Part shown: positions 9,078 through 19,006 of the stretch, in pieces | Layout: the number at the start of each line of letters is the position of its first letter | Position numbering within the stretch: the first letter of the stretch is position 1 | Origin: Leucothrix pacifica | GTDB taxonomy: Bacteria > Pseudomonadota > Gammaproteobacteria > Thiotrichales > Thiotrichaceae | Direction of reading: 5' to 3' | Length of the DNA: 64,000 bases | NCBI RefSeq assembly: GCF_003172875.1 | Contig: NZ_QGKM01000008.1 | Coordinates: 62,001-126,000, forward strand | Position numbers and translations under genes: made by a program | Notes under the pieces: generated by a model | The model's input: only the letters and a program-made list of their open reading frames with translations | Databases searched by the model: none | What the model was told of the DNA's origin: nothing

Positions 9078-10952
9078 TCAGGCACTCAAAATATGATTTC
9101 CGGTTTCAGGGCAATGGATGTGTTTATCGTAATGTGAGCCTTCCGGAAACTCTTGTGCAACAATCCACACCTGACAAGTCGTATCATTGATCTTAGGCAA
9201 TGCTGCCAATGATGACTTTGTTCGTTCCTGATCAAAGTAGGTAAATGGCTCATCCAGGAAAATAAACTGTTTTTGGTTGTCGGTATTTCCCGCCAGTTGT
9301 TCTGACATGGCAATACGTACCGCCAGCAGTATTTGTCGCTGTGTGCCTGATGACACTTCATCAAAATCAATCCAGTCCATCTTCTCATCTGAATACACAT
9401 GAACCGATAGATCTTTGCTGATCTTGATTTGCTTGTAACGGTTATCCGTAAACAGCGGCATGGTTTTCTCAGTACGACTCGTTATCGATGCGTTGAAGTC
9501 TGTGATTAAAGCATCTGAAGCGCGTTGCAGTAGTTGTACGCCAGTTTGCTGAGTATCGATTTGTTTTTGATTGTCGTCGATTTCTGTCTGTACACCGCGC
9601 AGCGCTGAACGGATAACACCTGCTTTGTCGGAGTGATCTTTCTCGGTATCTATTTGAGCTTCAAGCGGTTCACTGAGTTGCCCCAGCTCACGCTGCTGCT
9701 GATCCAGTGTATCGCGTAAACGTTGTACTGTATTGTCTAGTTCAGTGTCATCCGCTGAGAAATCCTTACACTCCGCGGTCAGCTTGAGTAGGCGTTGGTT
9801 GTCATTCTGCGGTGGTGAAGACAGGGCTGACTGGGGCTGTATTTTACCTCGTAGAGTTTGTCTTAAACGTGCGGTAACCAGTCCATCCAGTGAATGCTGA
9901 GAGTGTTCATGAGACACTTTGAGTGTGTTTGACAATGCTTCTGCGTCGGCCAGCTGAGAGTCGTTTTTTGACTCAGAGCGCCATTTGAAAAACAATATCA
10001 AGCTGGTTAACAACACCAATCCCATGGTGACCTGAAAGCCCCACTGATTTACCCCGTCATTTACTTTCTCCAGATGGGGTGCTATCTCCGGATTCTGTGA
10101 TAGCGCAGCCACTTGCTGTGGGAAGAAGTTAAATAACAACCAAATCCCCCACGCGACCAACATAAGCGGCACCAGAATCCAGGTCAGTGTATTAAAGAAG
10201 CGCCAACCATTGCGGGTTCGTTTAAATTGCTTCTGTTGTTCTTTGTATGTGCTGCTGAGTTCGGCAAGTTCACCATTGAGTTCATGCTTTTGCTCACTCT
10301 CAAGCGCAATAACTTCACGTGCATCAACGAGCTCTGGCAGTAAAGTTTCATCGATGTTGAGTGTGTCGAGTGCCTGATGATGTTTATTCACCGTGGGTGT
10401 CAGTTCGTCAATGGACTGTTGGTTAAGAGTGGTGGCCTCGGTCAGCTCATCACTTATTTTCGAATACTCACCAATGCCCGCCATTTGTTTAATGCTGTTA
10501 CTGTCCGGATCAGGATTGCTGAGATCACGGGCAACTAAGTAGAAAGAGTCTGTGAAGGTATTGAACGTGTAGCCAAGTAAATCATGAATCGCTTTATCAG
10601 TATCGACAGTCCCTTTTGCGATGACTTTCTCACCCTTGGCCTGGGTCAGACTGGCATCGCTGTTGCCTTTGCTATCGATGCTACGTTCAATGGTATAAGA
10701 CACGCCTTGTTGATTACTCAGAGTTAACGACACGCTTGCTGCGTCGCTTTCCCAGCGTATCAACTTAGTAACGGCGGTGCCTGTCAGGTTGAATGTACGT
10801 CCGAATAAGGCAAAACAGATTGCCTCACCAATACTAGACTTGCCAGATTCATTAAGACCGCTGACAGTAATCACGCCTTGAGTGGGTAGGTCTTTTATAC
10901 TGAGTTGTTGATACTTACGAAAGTTTGTCGCTGTTATTGATTGTATCAACAT
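9078..10952 (-). CDS. Membrane-anchored SMC/SbcC-like ATPase (YhaN-like)
   Basis: This 624-residue AAA protein has the N-terminal half of an SMC-type head with Walker A GLNESGKSS at about residues 33-41. A long coiled coil is interrupted by two hydrophobic helices (about 250-275 and 303-322). The C-terminal head half has the ABC signature region (FDEVSSGTQRQILL) and Walker B (FIFLDEPFTYFD). Hydrophobic helices inside the coiled coil are typical of YhaN-like proteins and not of SbcC. YhaN/SbcC partners are metallophosphatase nucleases (YhaO/SbcD), but no such gene is present here. Instead a 68-residue gene directly precedes it with a 1-nt TAATG overlap. A role in DNA-end processing or genome defence at the membrane is inferred only. 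Confidence 0.75.
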   Translation of the reverse strand: MLIQSITATNFRKYQQLSIKDLPTQGVITVSGLNESGKSSIGEAICFALFGRTFNLTGTAVTKLIRWESDAASVSLTLSNQQGVSYTIERSIDSKGNSDASLTQAKGEKVIAKGTVDTDKAIHDLLGYTFNTFTDSFYLVARDLSNPDPDSNSIKQMAGIGEYSKISDELTEATTLNQQSIDELTPTVNKHHQALDTLNIDETLLPELVDAREVIALESEQKHELNGELAELSSTYKEQQKQFKRTRNGWRFFNTLTWILVPLMLVAWGIWLLFNFFPQQVAALSQNPEIAPHLEKVNDGVNQWGFQVTMGLVLLTSLILFFKWRSESKNDSQLADAEALSNTLKVSHEHSQHSLDGLVTARLRQTLRGKIQPQSALSSPPQNDNQRLLKLTAECKDFSADDTELDNTVQRLRDTLDQQQRELGQLSEPLEAQIDTEKDHSDKAGVIRSALRGVQTEIDDNQKQIDTQQTGVQLLQRASDALITDFNASITSRTEKTMPLFTDNRYKQIKISKDLSVHVYSDEKMDWIDFDEVSSGTQRQILLAVRIAMSEQLAGNTDNQKQFIFLDEPFTYFDQERTKSSLAALPKINDTTCQVWIVAQEFPEGSHYDKHIHCPETGNHILSA

Positions 10953-11158
10953 TACGCATCGTCCTTTTTATGCGGTTCACCGGGTGCTTTTAATTTACTA
11001 ATGATCAAACGCGCAGCTCTGTCATAAGTCTCAATATCGAAATCTTTATTGATCTTGCTTTGGTGTTTGATATCCGTTTTGCAGAACTCAGCAAAGCGTC
11101 TGGCAGCCCCTTTTAATTCTGATGGCTTTAACCAGCGTAAATCCGTATTGGCAGACAT
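10952..11158 (-). CDS. Small partner protein of the SMC-like ATPase
   Basis: A 68-residue basic, soluble-looking protein of unknown family, dominated by predicted helices (KGAARRFAEFCKTD; FDIETYDRAARLIISKL). Its stop overlaps the ATG of the SMC-like ATPase gene by one nucleotide (TAATG), so the two are almost certainly translationally coupled. It has a start with an AGAGTG-like ribosome site upstream. It occupies the position where a nuclease gene is expected in sbcDC-like pairs but is far too short to be one. A regulatory or adaptor subunit is a guess. Confidence 0.65.
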   Translation of the reverse strand: MSANTDLRWLKPSELKGAARRFAEFCKTDIKHQSKINKDFDIETYDRAARLIISKLKAPGEPHKKDDA

Positions 11159-11234
11159 TGCACTCTTCCTTGTTTTTTAGCATATAATGTCGGTGATAAC
11201 CCAAAATAAACGATAACATAAAAGGCGGATATTA

Positions 11235-11666
11235 ATGAATAAACTACCAATTAAAATTATAACAACGGGTTTGTTAGTAGGCTTTATAAGCGGTTGCACG
11301 TCACCAGCATACGACTATCGAAAAGATCCGGTCGTTACTGAAATCACTGTACCTATGAGCAAAACGGTTAAAGCGGGGGATACCGGTTTATCAGTGAGTT
11401 TTGATAAGATTGATTCGGATTCCCGATGCCCGATAAATGCGCGTTGTGTTTGGAGCGGCGTTGCCGTTGTGGCAGCGACAGTTAAGAATGCTAAAGGTGA
11501 GAGTAAAGCGCTGAAACTTGGCACCGTTAACGTTGAAAAAATCAATAATTCAGAGCAGGCCTTTGGCAAGCGTATTACGCTACTGGAGCTGTTACCGCAG
11601 CCCGTCGCAGGCAAAGCTGCTAAACCAGAATTAACGCAATCATCCATTAAAATCAAAATAGATTAA
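11235..11666 (+). CDS. Lipoprotein with a paired-cysteine motif
   Basis: This 143-residue protein has a lipoprotein signal peptide (hydrophobic stretch then FISGCTS, lipidated Cys at about residue 21). The mature domain is beta-rich and carries the motif DSRCPINARCVWSG. The DSRCP-x4-C-x-W pattern recurs in small uncharacterised bacterial lipoproteins. The two cysteines could form a disulfide in the periplasm. It is followed by a bidirectional terminator shared with rho. Function unknown. Confidence 0.8.
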   Translation: MNKLPIKIITTGLLVGFISGCTSPAYDYRKDPVVTEITVPMSKTVKAGDTGLSVSFDKIDSDSRCPINARCVWSGVAVVAATVKNAKGESKALKLGTVNVEKINNSEQAFGKRITLLELLPQPVAGKAAKPELTQSSIKIKID

Positions 11667-11689
11667 TTATTTCGATTTATTTTGAATAT

Positions 11690-11722
11690 AAAAAAAGGGA
11701 CGTAAATTTTTACGTCCCTTTT
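11690..11722. terminator. Bidirectional intrinsic terminator between lipoprotein gene and rho
   Basis: GGGACGTAAA (11697-11706) pairs with TTTACGTCCC (11709-11718), flanked by an A tract on the left and a T tract on the right, so it can act on both converging transcripts. Confidence 0.85.
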
Positions 11723-11744
11723 CATTACTGTTTTGCGTAGTTGC

Positions 11745-13001
11745 TTATCGCTTCATTGACGCAAAGAATTCTTCATTCGTCTGTGTCGACTGAAGCTTAT
11801 CGAATAAGAACTCCATAGACTCGACTTCATCCATCGGATGTAAGAATTTACGCAGAATCCACAGTGCCTGAAGCTCTTCCTCATTAACCAGAAGTTCTTC
11901 GCGACGTGTGCCTGAACGATTAATATTGATTGCAGGGAATACTCGCTTCTCAGCAATTTTTCGGTCCAGATGGATTTCGGAGTTACCTGTACCTTTAAAT
12001 TCTTCGTAGATAACTTCGTCCATTTTGGAGCCAGTATCTATCAATGCCGTAGCCAGAATAGTCAGGCTGCCGCCTTCTTCGATGTTACGCGCTGCACCAA
12101 AGAAACGCTTCGGTCGTTGCAGTGCGTTTGCATCAACACCACCAGTCAATACCTTTCCAGATGAAGGCACAACCGTATTGTAAGCACGTGCCAGACGTGT
12201 AATGGAGTCAAGCAGGATGACGACATCTTTTTTGTGTTCAACCATGCGCTTGGCTTTCTCGATAACCATCTCAGCAACCTGAACATGGCGCGTTGCCGGC
12301 TCGTCAAAGGTTGATGAAATAACTTCACCCTGAACCATGCGGGACATTTCTGTTACCTCTTCCGGGCGCTCATCGATCAGTAGAACGATCAGGTGTGACT
12401 CCGGGTAATTTGTCGCGATGCTCTGAGCAATATTCTGTAGCATCATTGTTTTACCCGCTTTCGGAGGTGCGATAATCAGATTACGCTGGCCTTTACCGAT
12501 AGGAGAAACAATATCGATAACACGGGCTGTGATGTCTTCTGTACTACCGTTACCACGTTCAATGCGCATGCGCTCATTGGGGTGAAGTGGTGTCAGATTT
12601 TCAAATAGAATCTTATTGCGGGCATTTTCGGGAGACTCGAAGTTGATGGTATCAACTTTCAGCAGCGCGAAGTAACGCTCGTTATCACGCGGTGTGCGTA
12701 TTTTTCCAGATATGGTATCACCTGTGCGCAGACCAAAACGACGGATCTGACTAGGTGAAACATAGATATCATCCGCACCAGCAACGTAGTTACTGTCTCC
12801 GGAGCGCAGGAAGCCAAAGCCGTCCTGTAGAATCTCCAACACGCCATCACCGTGAATATCTTCACCTTTTTTAGCAAGCGCTTTTAAAATCGCAAAGACA
12901 ACGTCTTGTTTACGGGCACGTGACATGCCGTCAACACCGAGTTCTTTGGCGATTTCCAGAATTTCAGAGGGGGATTTATGTTTAAGTTCGGTTAGGTTCA
13001 T
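11745..13001 (-). CDS. rho: Transcription termination factor Rho
   Basis: This 418-residue hexameric RNA helicase/ATPase is the normal length for Rho. An N-terminal Rho-N helix bundle is followed by the RNA-binding cold-shock-like fold ([15 protein letters not shown]) and the RecA-like ATPase with Walker [10 protein letters not shown], the DERPEEV motif, the Q-loop ([15 protein letters not shown]) and the R-loop region. It terminates transcription of untranslated RNA. It lies downstream of trxA in the same direction, the common proteobacterial order. The 5' leader of about 200 nt may be involved in autoregulation, as in other Rho genes. Confidence 0.98.
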   Translation of the reverse strand: MNLTELKHKSPSEILEIAKELGVDGMSRARKQDVVFAILKALAKKGEDIHGDGVLEILQDGFGFLRSGDSNYVAGADDIYVSPSQIRRFGLRTGDTISGKIRTPRDNERYFALLKVDTINFESPENARNKILFENLTPLHPNERMRIERGNGSTEDITARVIDIVSPIGKGQRNLIIAPPKAGKTMMLQNIAQSIATNYPESHLIVLLIDERPEEVTEMSRMVQGEVISSTFDEPATRHVQVAEMVIEKAKRMVEHKKDVVILLDSITRLARAYNTVVPSSGKVLTGGVDANALQRPKRFFGAARNIEEGGSLTILATALIDTGSKMDEVIYEEFKGTGNSEIHLDRKIAEKRVFPAININRSGTRREELLVNEEELQALWILRKFLHPMDEVESMEFLFDKLQSTQTNEEFFASMKR

Positions 13002-13198
13002 GGATGATAAATTTTTTTGATTTTAAATAAGATTAAAGGAACGGTTTAACGTTCGAATCAATGACAGGCTCTATTTGATTTAGTGACTCAGATTATATGT
13101 CGCGGGAACGGCGAACTGAGAATAGAAGCATCGAGAAACACTCGATATACGTTAGCCTAGCATGAGGAAATAAGGGTGTCTATAGCTAACGTTGAAAA

Positions 13199-13226
13199 CC
13201 CCGACTCTTTTTTTGTAGAGTCGGGG
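13199..13226 (-). terminator. Intrinsic terminator of trxA
   Basis: CCCCGACTC (13199-13207) pairs with GAGTCGGGG (13218-13226). On the minus strand the second arm is followed by TTTTC, consistent with termination after trxA and separate transcription of rho. Confidence 0.8.
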
Positions 13227-13240
13227 TGTGTAAGGACTAA

Positions 13241-13561
13241 TCAGATGTTCTCATTCAGGAATGAGGTGAGCTGGGACTTGGTTAAAGCCCCGACTTTTGT
13301 AGACTTGACTTCACCATCTTTGAATAGCATCAGGGTTGGGATACCACGAATACCGTAAGTAGGTGGCGTTTTTGGGTTGTCATCAATGTTTAATTTAGCG
13401 ACTTTGATTTTGTCGGTATATTCTTCAGCGACTTCGCCTAACAGTGGTGCGATTGATTTGCAGGGACCACACCATTCCGCCCAATAATCAACCAAGACTG
13501 GCTGGTTGCTTTTAAGTACTTCTTCATCGAAGTTGTCATCACTTAGTTCTACTATACTCAC
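13241..13561 (-). CDS. trxA: Thioredoxin
   Basis: This 106-residue cytoplasmic dithiol reductase carries the canonical active site WAEWCGPCK and the cis-Pro segment [14 protein letters not shown]. Length and fold match TrxA. It supplies electrons to ribonucleotide reductase and other enzymes. It sits upstream of rho with its own terminator. Confidence 0.97.
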   Translation of the reverse strand: MSIVELSDDNFDEEVLKSNQPVLVDYWAEWCGPCKSIAPLLGEVAEEYTDKIKVAKLNIDDNPKTPPTYGIRGIPTLMLFKDGEVKSTKVGALTKSQLTSFLNENI

Positions 13562-13767
13562 TTGAAAACCTCTATTATTCGTTAGCGAATCGCGCTGTGA
13601 AGGCGTATGTTTTTCGTATTCTCTATCTGATTATCAGGCTTGCTTGTGAAATATCAAGTATAAATTTTTCTGGCGGGGCATTTGCTGCAACCAGTCATGC
13701 AGATACAAAGGAACTTTAGTTGTACCTTACCACTCTGTCACATTACATTATAAAAAAGAGGTTTAGC

Positions 13768-14475
13768 ATGTTGCGATCAAGGGTACTCCGCACTGGACTA
13801 GTGTCTGCTTTGATGATTTTATCATCACAAGTGTTTGCTGTTCCGGGGGCGATGACAGCAGTCTACGATGTCTATCGAAATAATAAATCCGTCGGATATT
13901 TAGAAAGCACACTCATGTATTCCGGTGATCAGTACGAATACAAGAAGACCACAAAAGCGACTGGGTGGGCTAAATTGCTCACCAATGCCAGTATTACTGA
14001 AAAGTCCGCTGGCAAGATTGCCGGGCATGCAATCATTCCTCTTACTTATCTTTACGATGAGCGAACCCGAAGCAAGACTCGTGTTGAGCAAGCTCGTTTT
14101 GTACAAGGTCAGGCCACTGGCATCTATAAGGACAAGGCATATAGTGTGGCAACGCCAGCAAATGTTGTGGATCGTAGTGCACTGGAGATGGTTGTTGCCA
14201 GGGATCTGAAACGAGGACTTCCGACACTGGTTTACCCGGTAATGGAAAGAGGCGAGGTTAAGACGTATACCGTCGTGCGCTTAGGAAGTGAAAAGCTACA
14301 AACGAATGCCGGAGTGTTTAATACCATCAAGGTGTCGGTGAAGCGTGCGGATAATAATCGTGAAACAACGTTTTGGATGGCAGAAGAGTTGGACTATCTC
14401 CCGGCTCAAATGTATCACCGGGAGAAAGACTCGATTATTAAGTCAATACTGAATCGTTACTCACGAGGCCGTTAA
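13768..14475 (+). CDS. Secreted DUF3108-like protein
   Basis: This 235-residue protein starts at the ATG at 13768, which has an AAGAGG ribosome site. A TTG further upstream in frame is unlikely. A signal peptide ends near SSQVFA. The mature chain is beta-rich with the pattern of DUF3108 proteins: YDVYRNNKSVGYLES at the start, YLYDERTRSKTR mid-chain, and a closing segment TTFWMAEELDYLPAQMYHR. These proteins are predicted periplasmic or outer-membrane-associated and have no known function. The 3' end overlaps the convergent gor gene by 4 bp. Confidence 0.75.
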   Translation: MLRSRVLRTGLVSALMILSSQVFAVPGAMTAVYDVYRNNKSVGYLESTLMYSGDQYEYKKTTKATGWAKLLTNASITEKSAGKIAGHAIIPLTYLYDERTRSKTRVEQARFVQGQATGIYKDKAYSVATPANVVDRSALEMVVARDLKRGLPTLVYPVMERGEVKTYTVVRLGSEKLQTNAGVFNTIKVSVKRADNNRETTFWMAEELDYLPAQMYHREKDSIIKSILNRYSRGR

Positions 14476-15833
14476 CGCATCGTAACAAGTTCTTCAGCGC
14501 TAACAGGATGTATAGCGATCGTGTCGTCAAAGTCCTGTTTAGTCGCTCCCATGCGGATAGCCACTGCAAAACCTTGCATCATCTCGTCAACACCTGTCCC
14601 AATCATGTGACAGCCGATTATTTTCTCTTCCTCGCCCAAAACAACCAGCTTCATATGGGTCTTTACCTGATGCCGTGTCAGTGAGTGATACATCGGTACA
14701 AAATCCGTTGTATAGGTCTTGACTGCATCACCATGTTGCTCGCGTGCTGCTTCTTCACTTAGTCCCATGGTGGCTATAGGCGGGTGGGTGAACATGACCG
14801 TTGCGATGTCATCGTAGACCATTTTACGGCTTGGTTTATTGCCATAGAGACGATCGCCCATGCGGCGACCAGCAGCAATTGCAACCGGGGTCAACTGGGC
14901 TTTACCAATAATATCGCCAATGGCAAAGATATGGCTGACGTTGGTACGCTCTTCATCGTCAACAGGAATGGTGCCATCGTCATTGACCTCAATATCCGTG
15001 TTTTCCAGACCGATATTATTTGTATTTGGTCGTCTGCCGACCGCCCAAATTAGGCTGTCTACATTGCCAATGCTACTGCCATCATCATAAAAGATATTGA
15101 GCTTGTCGTTGTTTAGTCGCTCAACACGATCGATCATGGCGTTATCATTGATAAACACTTTGTCATCATCTAGTTGCTTGCGTAGGGCGCGTCGTAACAT
15201 GCCGTCAAACTTACGCAGCATTGTTCTTCCCTGATGAAGTAAATGCACTTCTGAACCCAGCGCATTCATCAGCATCGCTAGCTCCAATGCAATATAGCCG
15301 CCACCAACGACCACGACTTTTTGTGGTTGGCGTTCATCGAGATCGTTAAAAAACTCATCGGAAGTGATTCCATATTCCGCGCCGGGAACATGAGAAGGAA
15401 TAACAGGGTGACCACCGGTTGCAATAACGATTTTATCAGCGGTGTAAATCTTGCCATCTACTTCGATCGTTGTGTTGTCGACAAAGCGTGCGAAACCACG
15501 AATCAGGTCAATGCCGCGATCCGATAAAAAACTATCCTGATACCAGTCTGTGATATTTCCGATGTAGTTATCACGCTTAGCGACTAGCTTTTGCCAGTCC
15601 AACTTGCCTCTGGTGACTTCGAAACCGTAGTCCTGAGCGTCATCAAGAGAGTGTGACAGGCTTGCGCCATACCACATGATTTTCTTTGGAACACAACCAA
15701 CATTGACACAAGTGCCACCGAGCTCACCAGACTCGATAACCGCAGTTTTAGCACCGTATTCTGAAGCACGTTCAACAATGGATAAGCCACCGCTGCCCGC
15801 ACCAATTGCAATCAAGTCGTAATGCGTACTCAT
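14472..15833 (-). CDS. gor: Glutathione-disulfide reductase
   Basis: This is a 453-residue FAD/NADPH flavoprotein. The FAD dinucleotide fold (AIGAGSGGLS) is followed by the redox disulfide GGTCVNVGCVPKK (Cys42 and Cys47) and the NADP fold (VVVGGGYIALELA). The FAD-binding ATG motif region is IFAIGDI, and the C-terminal interface carries the proton-relay His in IAIHPVSAEE. It reduces GSSG to GSH in the cytoplasm. The ATG at 15833 is preferred over a TTG one codon upstream. It is divergent from oxyR, in line with peroxide-responsive control. Confidence 0.94.
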   Translation of the reverse strand: MSTHYDLIAIGAGSGGLSIVERASEYGAKTAVIESGELGGTCVNVGCVPKKIMWYGASLSHSLDDAQDYGFEVTRGKLDWQKLVAKRDNYIGNITDWYQDSFLSDRGIDLIRGFARFVDNTTIEVDGKIYTADKIVIATGGHPVIPSHVPGAEYGITSDEFFNDLDERQPQKVVVVGGGYIALELAMLMNALGSEVHLLHQGRTMLRKFDGMLRRALRKQLDDDKVFINDNAMIDRVERLNNDKLNIFYDDGSSIGNVDSLIWAVGRRPNTNNIGLENTDIEVNDDGTIPVDDEERTNVSHIFAIGDIIGKAQLTPVAIAAGRRMGDRLYGNKPSRKMVYDDIATVMFTHPPIATMGLSEEAAREQHGDAVKTYTTDFVPMYHSLTRHQVKTHMKLVVLGEEEKIIGCHMIGTGVDEMMQGFAVAIRMGATKQDFDDTIAIHPVSAEELVTMR

Positions 15834-15993
15834 CAAAATCCAACCTATCAGTGTTTAATCATAGTAATTCACTAGTTTAACCACATGTAGGGCATAACAG
15901 AAGTGTTGATTCATTCGGGCAGTTGGCTGTATGTCTTATCCTAATTTTGGTAAGTTGAATGGATTACTTTTTTGTGATTTGTAAAACAGAACA

Positions 15994-16911
15994 ATGAATT
16001 TACCTACCGTTAAACAGTTAAGATATTTTGTAGCCTTGGAAGAGAAGGAGCATTTTGGTAAAGCTGCTGAAGCTTGTTTTGTTTCTCAGTCAGCGTTTAG
16101 TGTAGCGATTAAGGAGTTGGAGAGTCATCTTGGTGCACAGCTTGTCGACAGAACCAATAAAAATGTAACGATTACCCGGATAGGGCGAGAGGTTGCGAAT
16201 CAGGCACGTCATTGCCTGCGGGATATTGAGTATTTGGCCGAGGTCGCAAGAAGTAATCAGGAGATGCTGACCGGACGTTTGAATATGGGGGTGATACCCA
16301 CCATTGCGCCATTTGTGTTGCCATCACTCATGCCGCGTTTGAGAGAGTCTTTCCCTGACTTGCAGTTATATTTGAGAGAGGATACTACTCAGTCCATATA
16401 CGGGCGATTGATGTCTGGTGAGTTGGATGTTGTGCTGCTGGCACTGCCATATAAGCTGAGTAATGTAGAGACTTTTACCTTATTTCGAGACCACTTTTTG
16501 TTGGCCTGCCATAAAGATACACGATTTTTAGATCCCACCTGTTATAACTTTCATTCATTGCCTGATGAAAGTGTGTTGCTGTTGGAGGATGGTCATTGTT
16601 TGAGGGATCACGCTTTGTCTGCCTGTAAAATACAGAATCAGGAAACGGTTAGTCGGTTTGCGGCGAGTAGTCTGTACACGCTGATTGAGATGGTGGACTC
16701 TGATATTGGTATTACTTACCTGACGGATATGGCAAAAGATTCCATGATCCTCAGACACACGGATATTAAGACCTATCCGATTGGGGAGCAAAGATACCGT
16801 GATATAGGATTAGCCTGGCGAAAGGGAAGCGCGCGTGGCGAGGAATTTAAAATGCTAGGTGAGGTTATCGCCACAATGCATAAGGAGTTGTTTCAAAGCA
16901 GAGGCGAGTAG
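15994..16911 (+). CDS. oxyR: OxyR, peroxide-sensing LysR-family regulator
   Basis: This 305-residue LysR-type regulator has an N-terminal winged HTH (LRYFVALEEKEHFGKAAEAC). Its sensor domain has both OxyR redox cysteines at the correct spacing: Cys202 and Cys211 in DGHCLRDHALSAC, nine residues apart as in E. coli Cys199/Cys208. Oxidation by H2O2 to the disulfide converts it to an activator. It is divergent from gor across a 160-bp spacer, a typical OxyR-regulated arrangement. Confidence 0.93.
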   Translation: MNLPTVKQLRYFVALEEKEHFGKAAEACFVSQSAFSVAIKELESHLGAQLVDRTNKNVTITRIGREVANQARHCLRDIEYLAEVARSNQEMLTGRLNMGVIPTIAPFVLPSLMPRLRESFPDLQLYLREDTTQSIYGRLMSGELDVVLLALPYKLSNVETFTLFRDHFLLACHKDTRFLDPTCYNFHSLPDESVLLLEDGHCLRDHALSACKIQNQETVSRFAASSLYTLIEMVDSDIGITYLTDMAKDSMILRHTDIKTYPIGEQRYRDIGLAWRKGSARGEEFKMLGEVIATMHKELFQSRGE

Positions 16912-17052
16912 CTCCATCAGCTGACTCTTGAGGATAATGATTCTGAAACGACAGCTAGACTCCCTAATGTCGCCACCTGTCAGTTGAAAGTCGATTCGTC
17001 AAATAACCAATGTCTATACTTGTACCAATCATAAAAATATCTGGTGTATAGA

Positions 17053-18213
17053 ATGATAAAAGTTGCCCATATTTCTACCGGTCTGGAAACTGGTGGTGCT
17101 GAAGTTCAGTTAATGCGATTAATCGCTGCAATGGATCATGATGAATTTGAAATGATGGTGATTTCAATGGATCGCGATACCTACTTGGCTGATCGTATTC
17201 GAGAGCTGGGTATACCCGTGCATTCTTTATGCCTTCGAAAGCAACCTTTTGCTCTATGGAAAGGGTTCCAGTTGCTCAGACAATTCAATCCTGATGTTAT
17301 TCATGGAACGATGTATCAGGGTGGTGTATTTGGCACATTGTGCCGACGTTTCCTACCTAAGCAGCCACATGTCATTTGGACGGTTCACGAGCCATTAGAG
17401 CATTATGATGAAGAGCCTTTGCGTAAGCGTTTGCAGCTTCGTTTATGGGGCAAAATGTCCGGCTCACCCGAATGCCTGATGTATGTGTCACACCTTAATA
17501 TGGAACAGCACCTTGCTTATGGTTTTAACAATCAAAAAGCGCTGGTCATTCCAAACGGAGTCGACACCAGCAGGTTTGGTCCAGCGAAAGAAAAAGGTTT
17601 AGCCATCCGTGAATCACTTGGTATTCCGGAAAATTGCATTGTTATTGGAAAAACTGCGCGTTATCACCGACAGAAAAATCATGTTGGCTTTCTGAGGTCT
17701 GCTGCGATTCTTGCTGAAAAATACGATCATGTTCGTTTCATGTTGGTTGGCACTAATGTTGATGAGAATAATTCAACACTGACTGATCTGATTGGCGAGT
17801 TGGGCTTGGACGGAAAGGTCTATATGTTAGGTAATCGTGAAGATATTCCTGAAATCGTGAATGCTTATGATATTGCCACACTGACTTCTTTGGGTGAGGC
17901 ATTTCCGCTCACACTTGGTGAGGCAATGGTGTCAGCCGTTCCCTGTGTAGCAACTGATGTTGGGGATAATGCTTATATCATTGCGGATACGGGGTATGTC
18001 GTGCCTGTTGATGATGATCAGGCGATGGCTGAAAGCTGGGAAAAGATTGTTGTATTAAGTGAGGATGAGCGCAAAGCTTTAGGACAGAAAGCTCGTCAGC
18101 GATGCCTTGATAATTTTACACTGGAACAGCAAGTGAAACAGCATGAAGATTTATATCGAACACTGCATCGCATTAATGATCGTACGGGTGCTCTGAGTGG
18201 TGCCGTTTCCTGA
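17053..18213 (+). CDS. GT4-family glycosyltransferase
   Basis: This 386-residue GT-B fold enzyme has an N-terminal HISTGLETGGAEVQLM acceptor-side loop. The donor-binding half carries the segment VIPNGVD, the catalytic and nucleotide-sugar region with EAFPLTLGEAM (E-x7-E motif), and the following PCVATDVG. It should transfer a sugar from an NDP-sugar to a surface glycan precursor at the inner face of the membrane. It stands alone, not within a polysaccharide cluster, so the acceptor is unknown. The ATG at 17053 is taken as start. A GTG 9 bp upstream in frame has no better ribosome site. Confidence 0.88.
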   Translation: MIKVAHISTGLETGGAEVQLMRLIAAMDHDEFEMMVISMDRDTYLADRIRELGIPVHSLCLRKQPFALWKGFQLLRQFNPDVIHGTMYQGGVFGTLCRRFLPKQPHVIWTVHEPLEHYDEEPLRKRLQLRLWGKMSGSPECLMYVSHLNMEQHLAYGFNNQKALVIPNGVDTSRFGPAKEKGLAIRESLGIPENCIVIGKTARYHRQKNHVGFLRSAAILAEKYDHVRFMLVGTNVDENNSTLTDLIGELGLDGKVYMLGNREDIPEIVNAYDIATLTSLGEAFPLTLGEAMVSAVPCVATDVGDNAYIIADTGYVVPVDDDQAMAESWEKIVVLSEDERKALGQKARQRCLDNFTLEQQVKQHEDLYRTLHRINDRTGALSGAVS

Positions 18214-18236
18214 TTAGCAAGGTTGCTGACAGATAA

Positions 18237-18264
18237 AAAATAGCGACTTAACGTCGCTATTTTT
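18237..18264. terminator. Bidirectional intrinsic terminator
   Basis: AAATAGCGAC (18238-18247) and GTCGCTATTT (18253-18262) form a 10-bp stem with A and T tracts, placed between the convergent glycosyltransferase and lipoprotein genes. Confidence 0.85.
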
Positions 18265-18285
18265 CGTTGTGCAGAATTGGATGGA

Positions 18286-18897
18286 TTAAGGTTTCCAGAT
18301 AATAGACTCCAAGGCCCACCCACGAAGTATATCCGGTGGTGGTGTTTTGCCATCCGGACCGCTCCACTTGCCGGTAAATAAGTAAAGCATGTTGCTAGCC
18401 TGTGGAGGTAGGCAAAGTACCTTCCCTGACATCTCTTCAACCCCTGCCTGGCAGGTGTAGTTGTTTGTGATATCGGTAAATATATCGCTGAATATAGTTC
18501 CTAAACGGTGGTTAAGGCTATTACTAATCAGATTATCCTCAACCACTACCGAGTAGATTGAATTTAAATCTGTCGTAGGGTTTAGTGTCATCAGTCTTTT
18601 AGCGCCTTTTGACACGCTAATGACCGGATAAGATTCACCTTCCTGAAAGATTAACTGCTGCACGACGCTATAATTTGGAAAAGCCACTGTAATATCATGA
18701 ATATTAAAACGTGTAGTGCTGTTAATCGGCCCTACACCTTTATTTGATATCGTGAGTCGGTTTTTATTAGTAGTACTAGTTGCATTATCGTTGTTAGTCT
18801 GTGCATTCGCCGATGAAGAAGTAATTTCATCACCGCAACCACTCAGTAGGCTAACAATGATGGCCGCCCCGAGCCAACGTTGTAGTTTTATGAACAT
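18286..18897 (-). CDS. Hypothetical lipoprotein
   Basis: This 203-residue protein has a lipoprotein signal (MFIKLQRWLGAA, then LLSGCGDE). The start at 18897 is chosen because it places the signal peptide at the N-terminus and follows a CAGGGG ribosome site. A Ser/Asn/Thr-rich linker follows the lipidated Cys. The rest shows no family I recognise. It has a Cys pair (YTCQAGVEEMSGKVLCLPP) that could be disulfide-bonded. It appears monocistronic and shares a terminator with the convergent glycosyltransferase. Confidence 0.7.
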   Translation of the reverse strand: MFIKLQRWLGAAIIVSLLSGCGDEITSSSANAQTNNDNATSTTNKNRLTISNKGVGPINSTTRFNIHDITVAFPNYSVVQQLIFQEGESYPVISVSKGAKRLMTLNPTTDLNSIYSVVVEDNLISNSLNHRLGTIFSDIFTDITNNYTCQAGVEEMSGKVLCLPPQASNMLYLFTGKWSGPDGKTPPPDILRGWALESIIWKP

Positions 18898-19006
18898 GTT
18901 TTTTGCCCCTGTAGAGATGTTTTGAGGGCTATTCTGGCACAAACTACTTGCTTAAACAATATATTGCACTTTAATAAGGCTTCTTAAATGCTTAATTATA
19001 ATGAAA

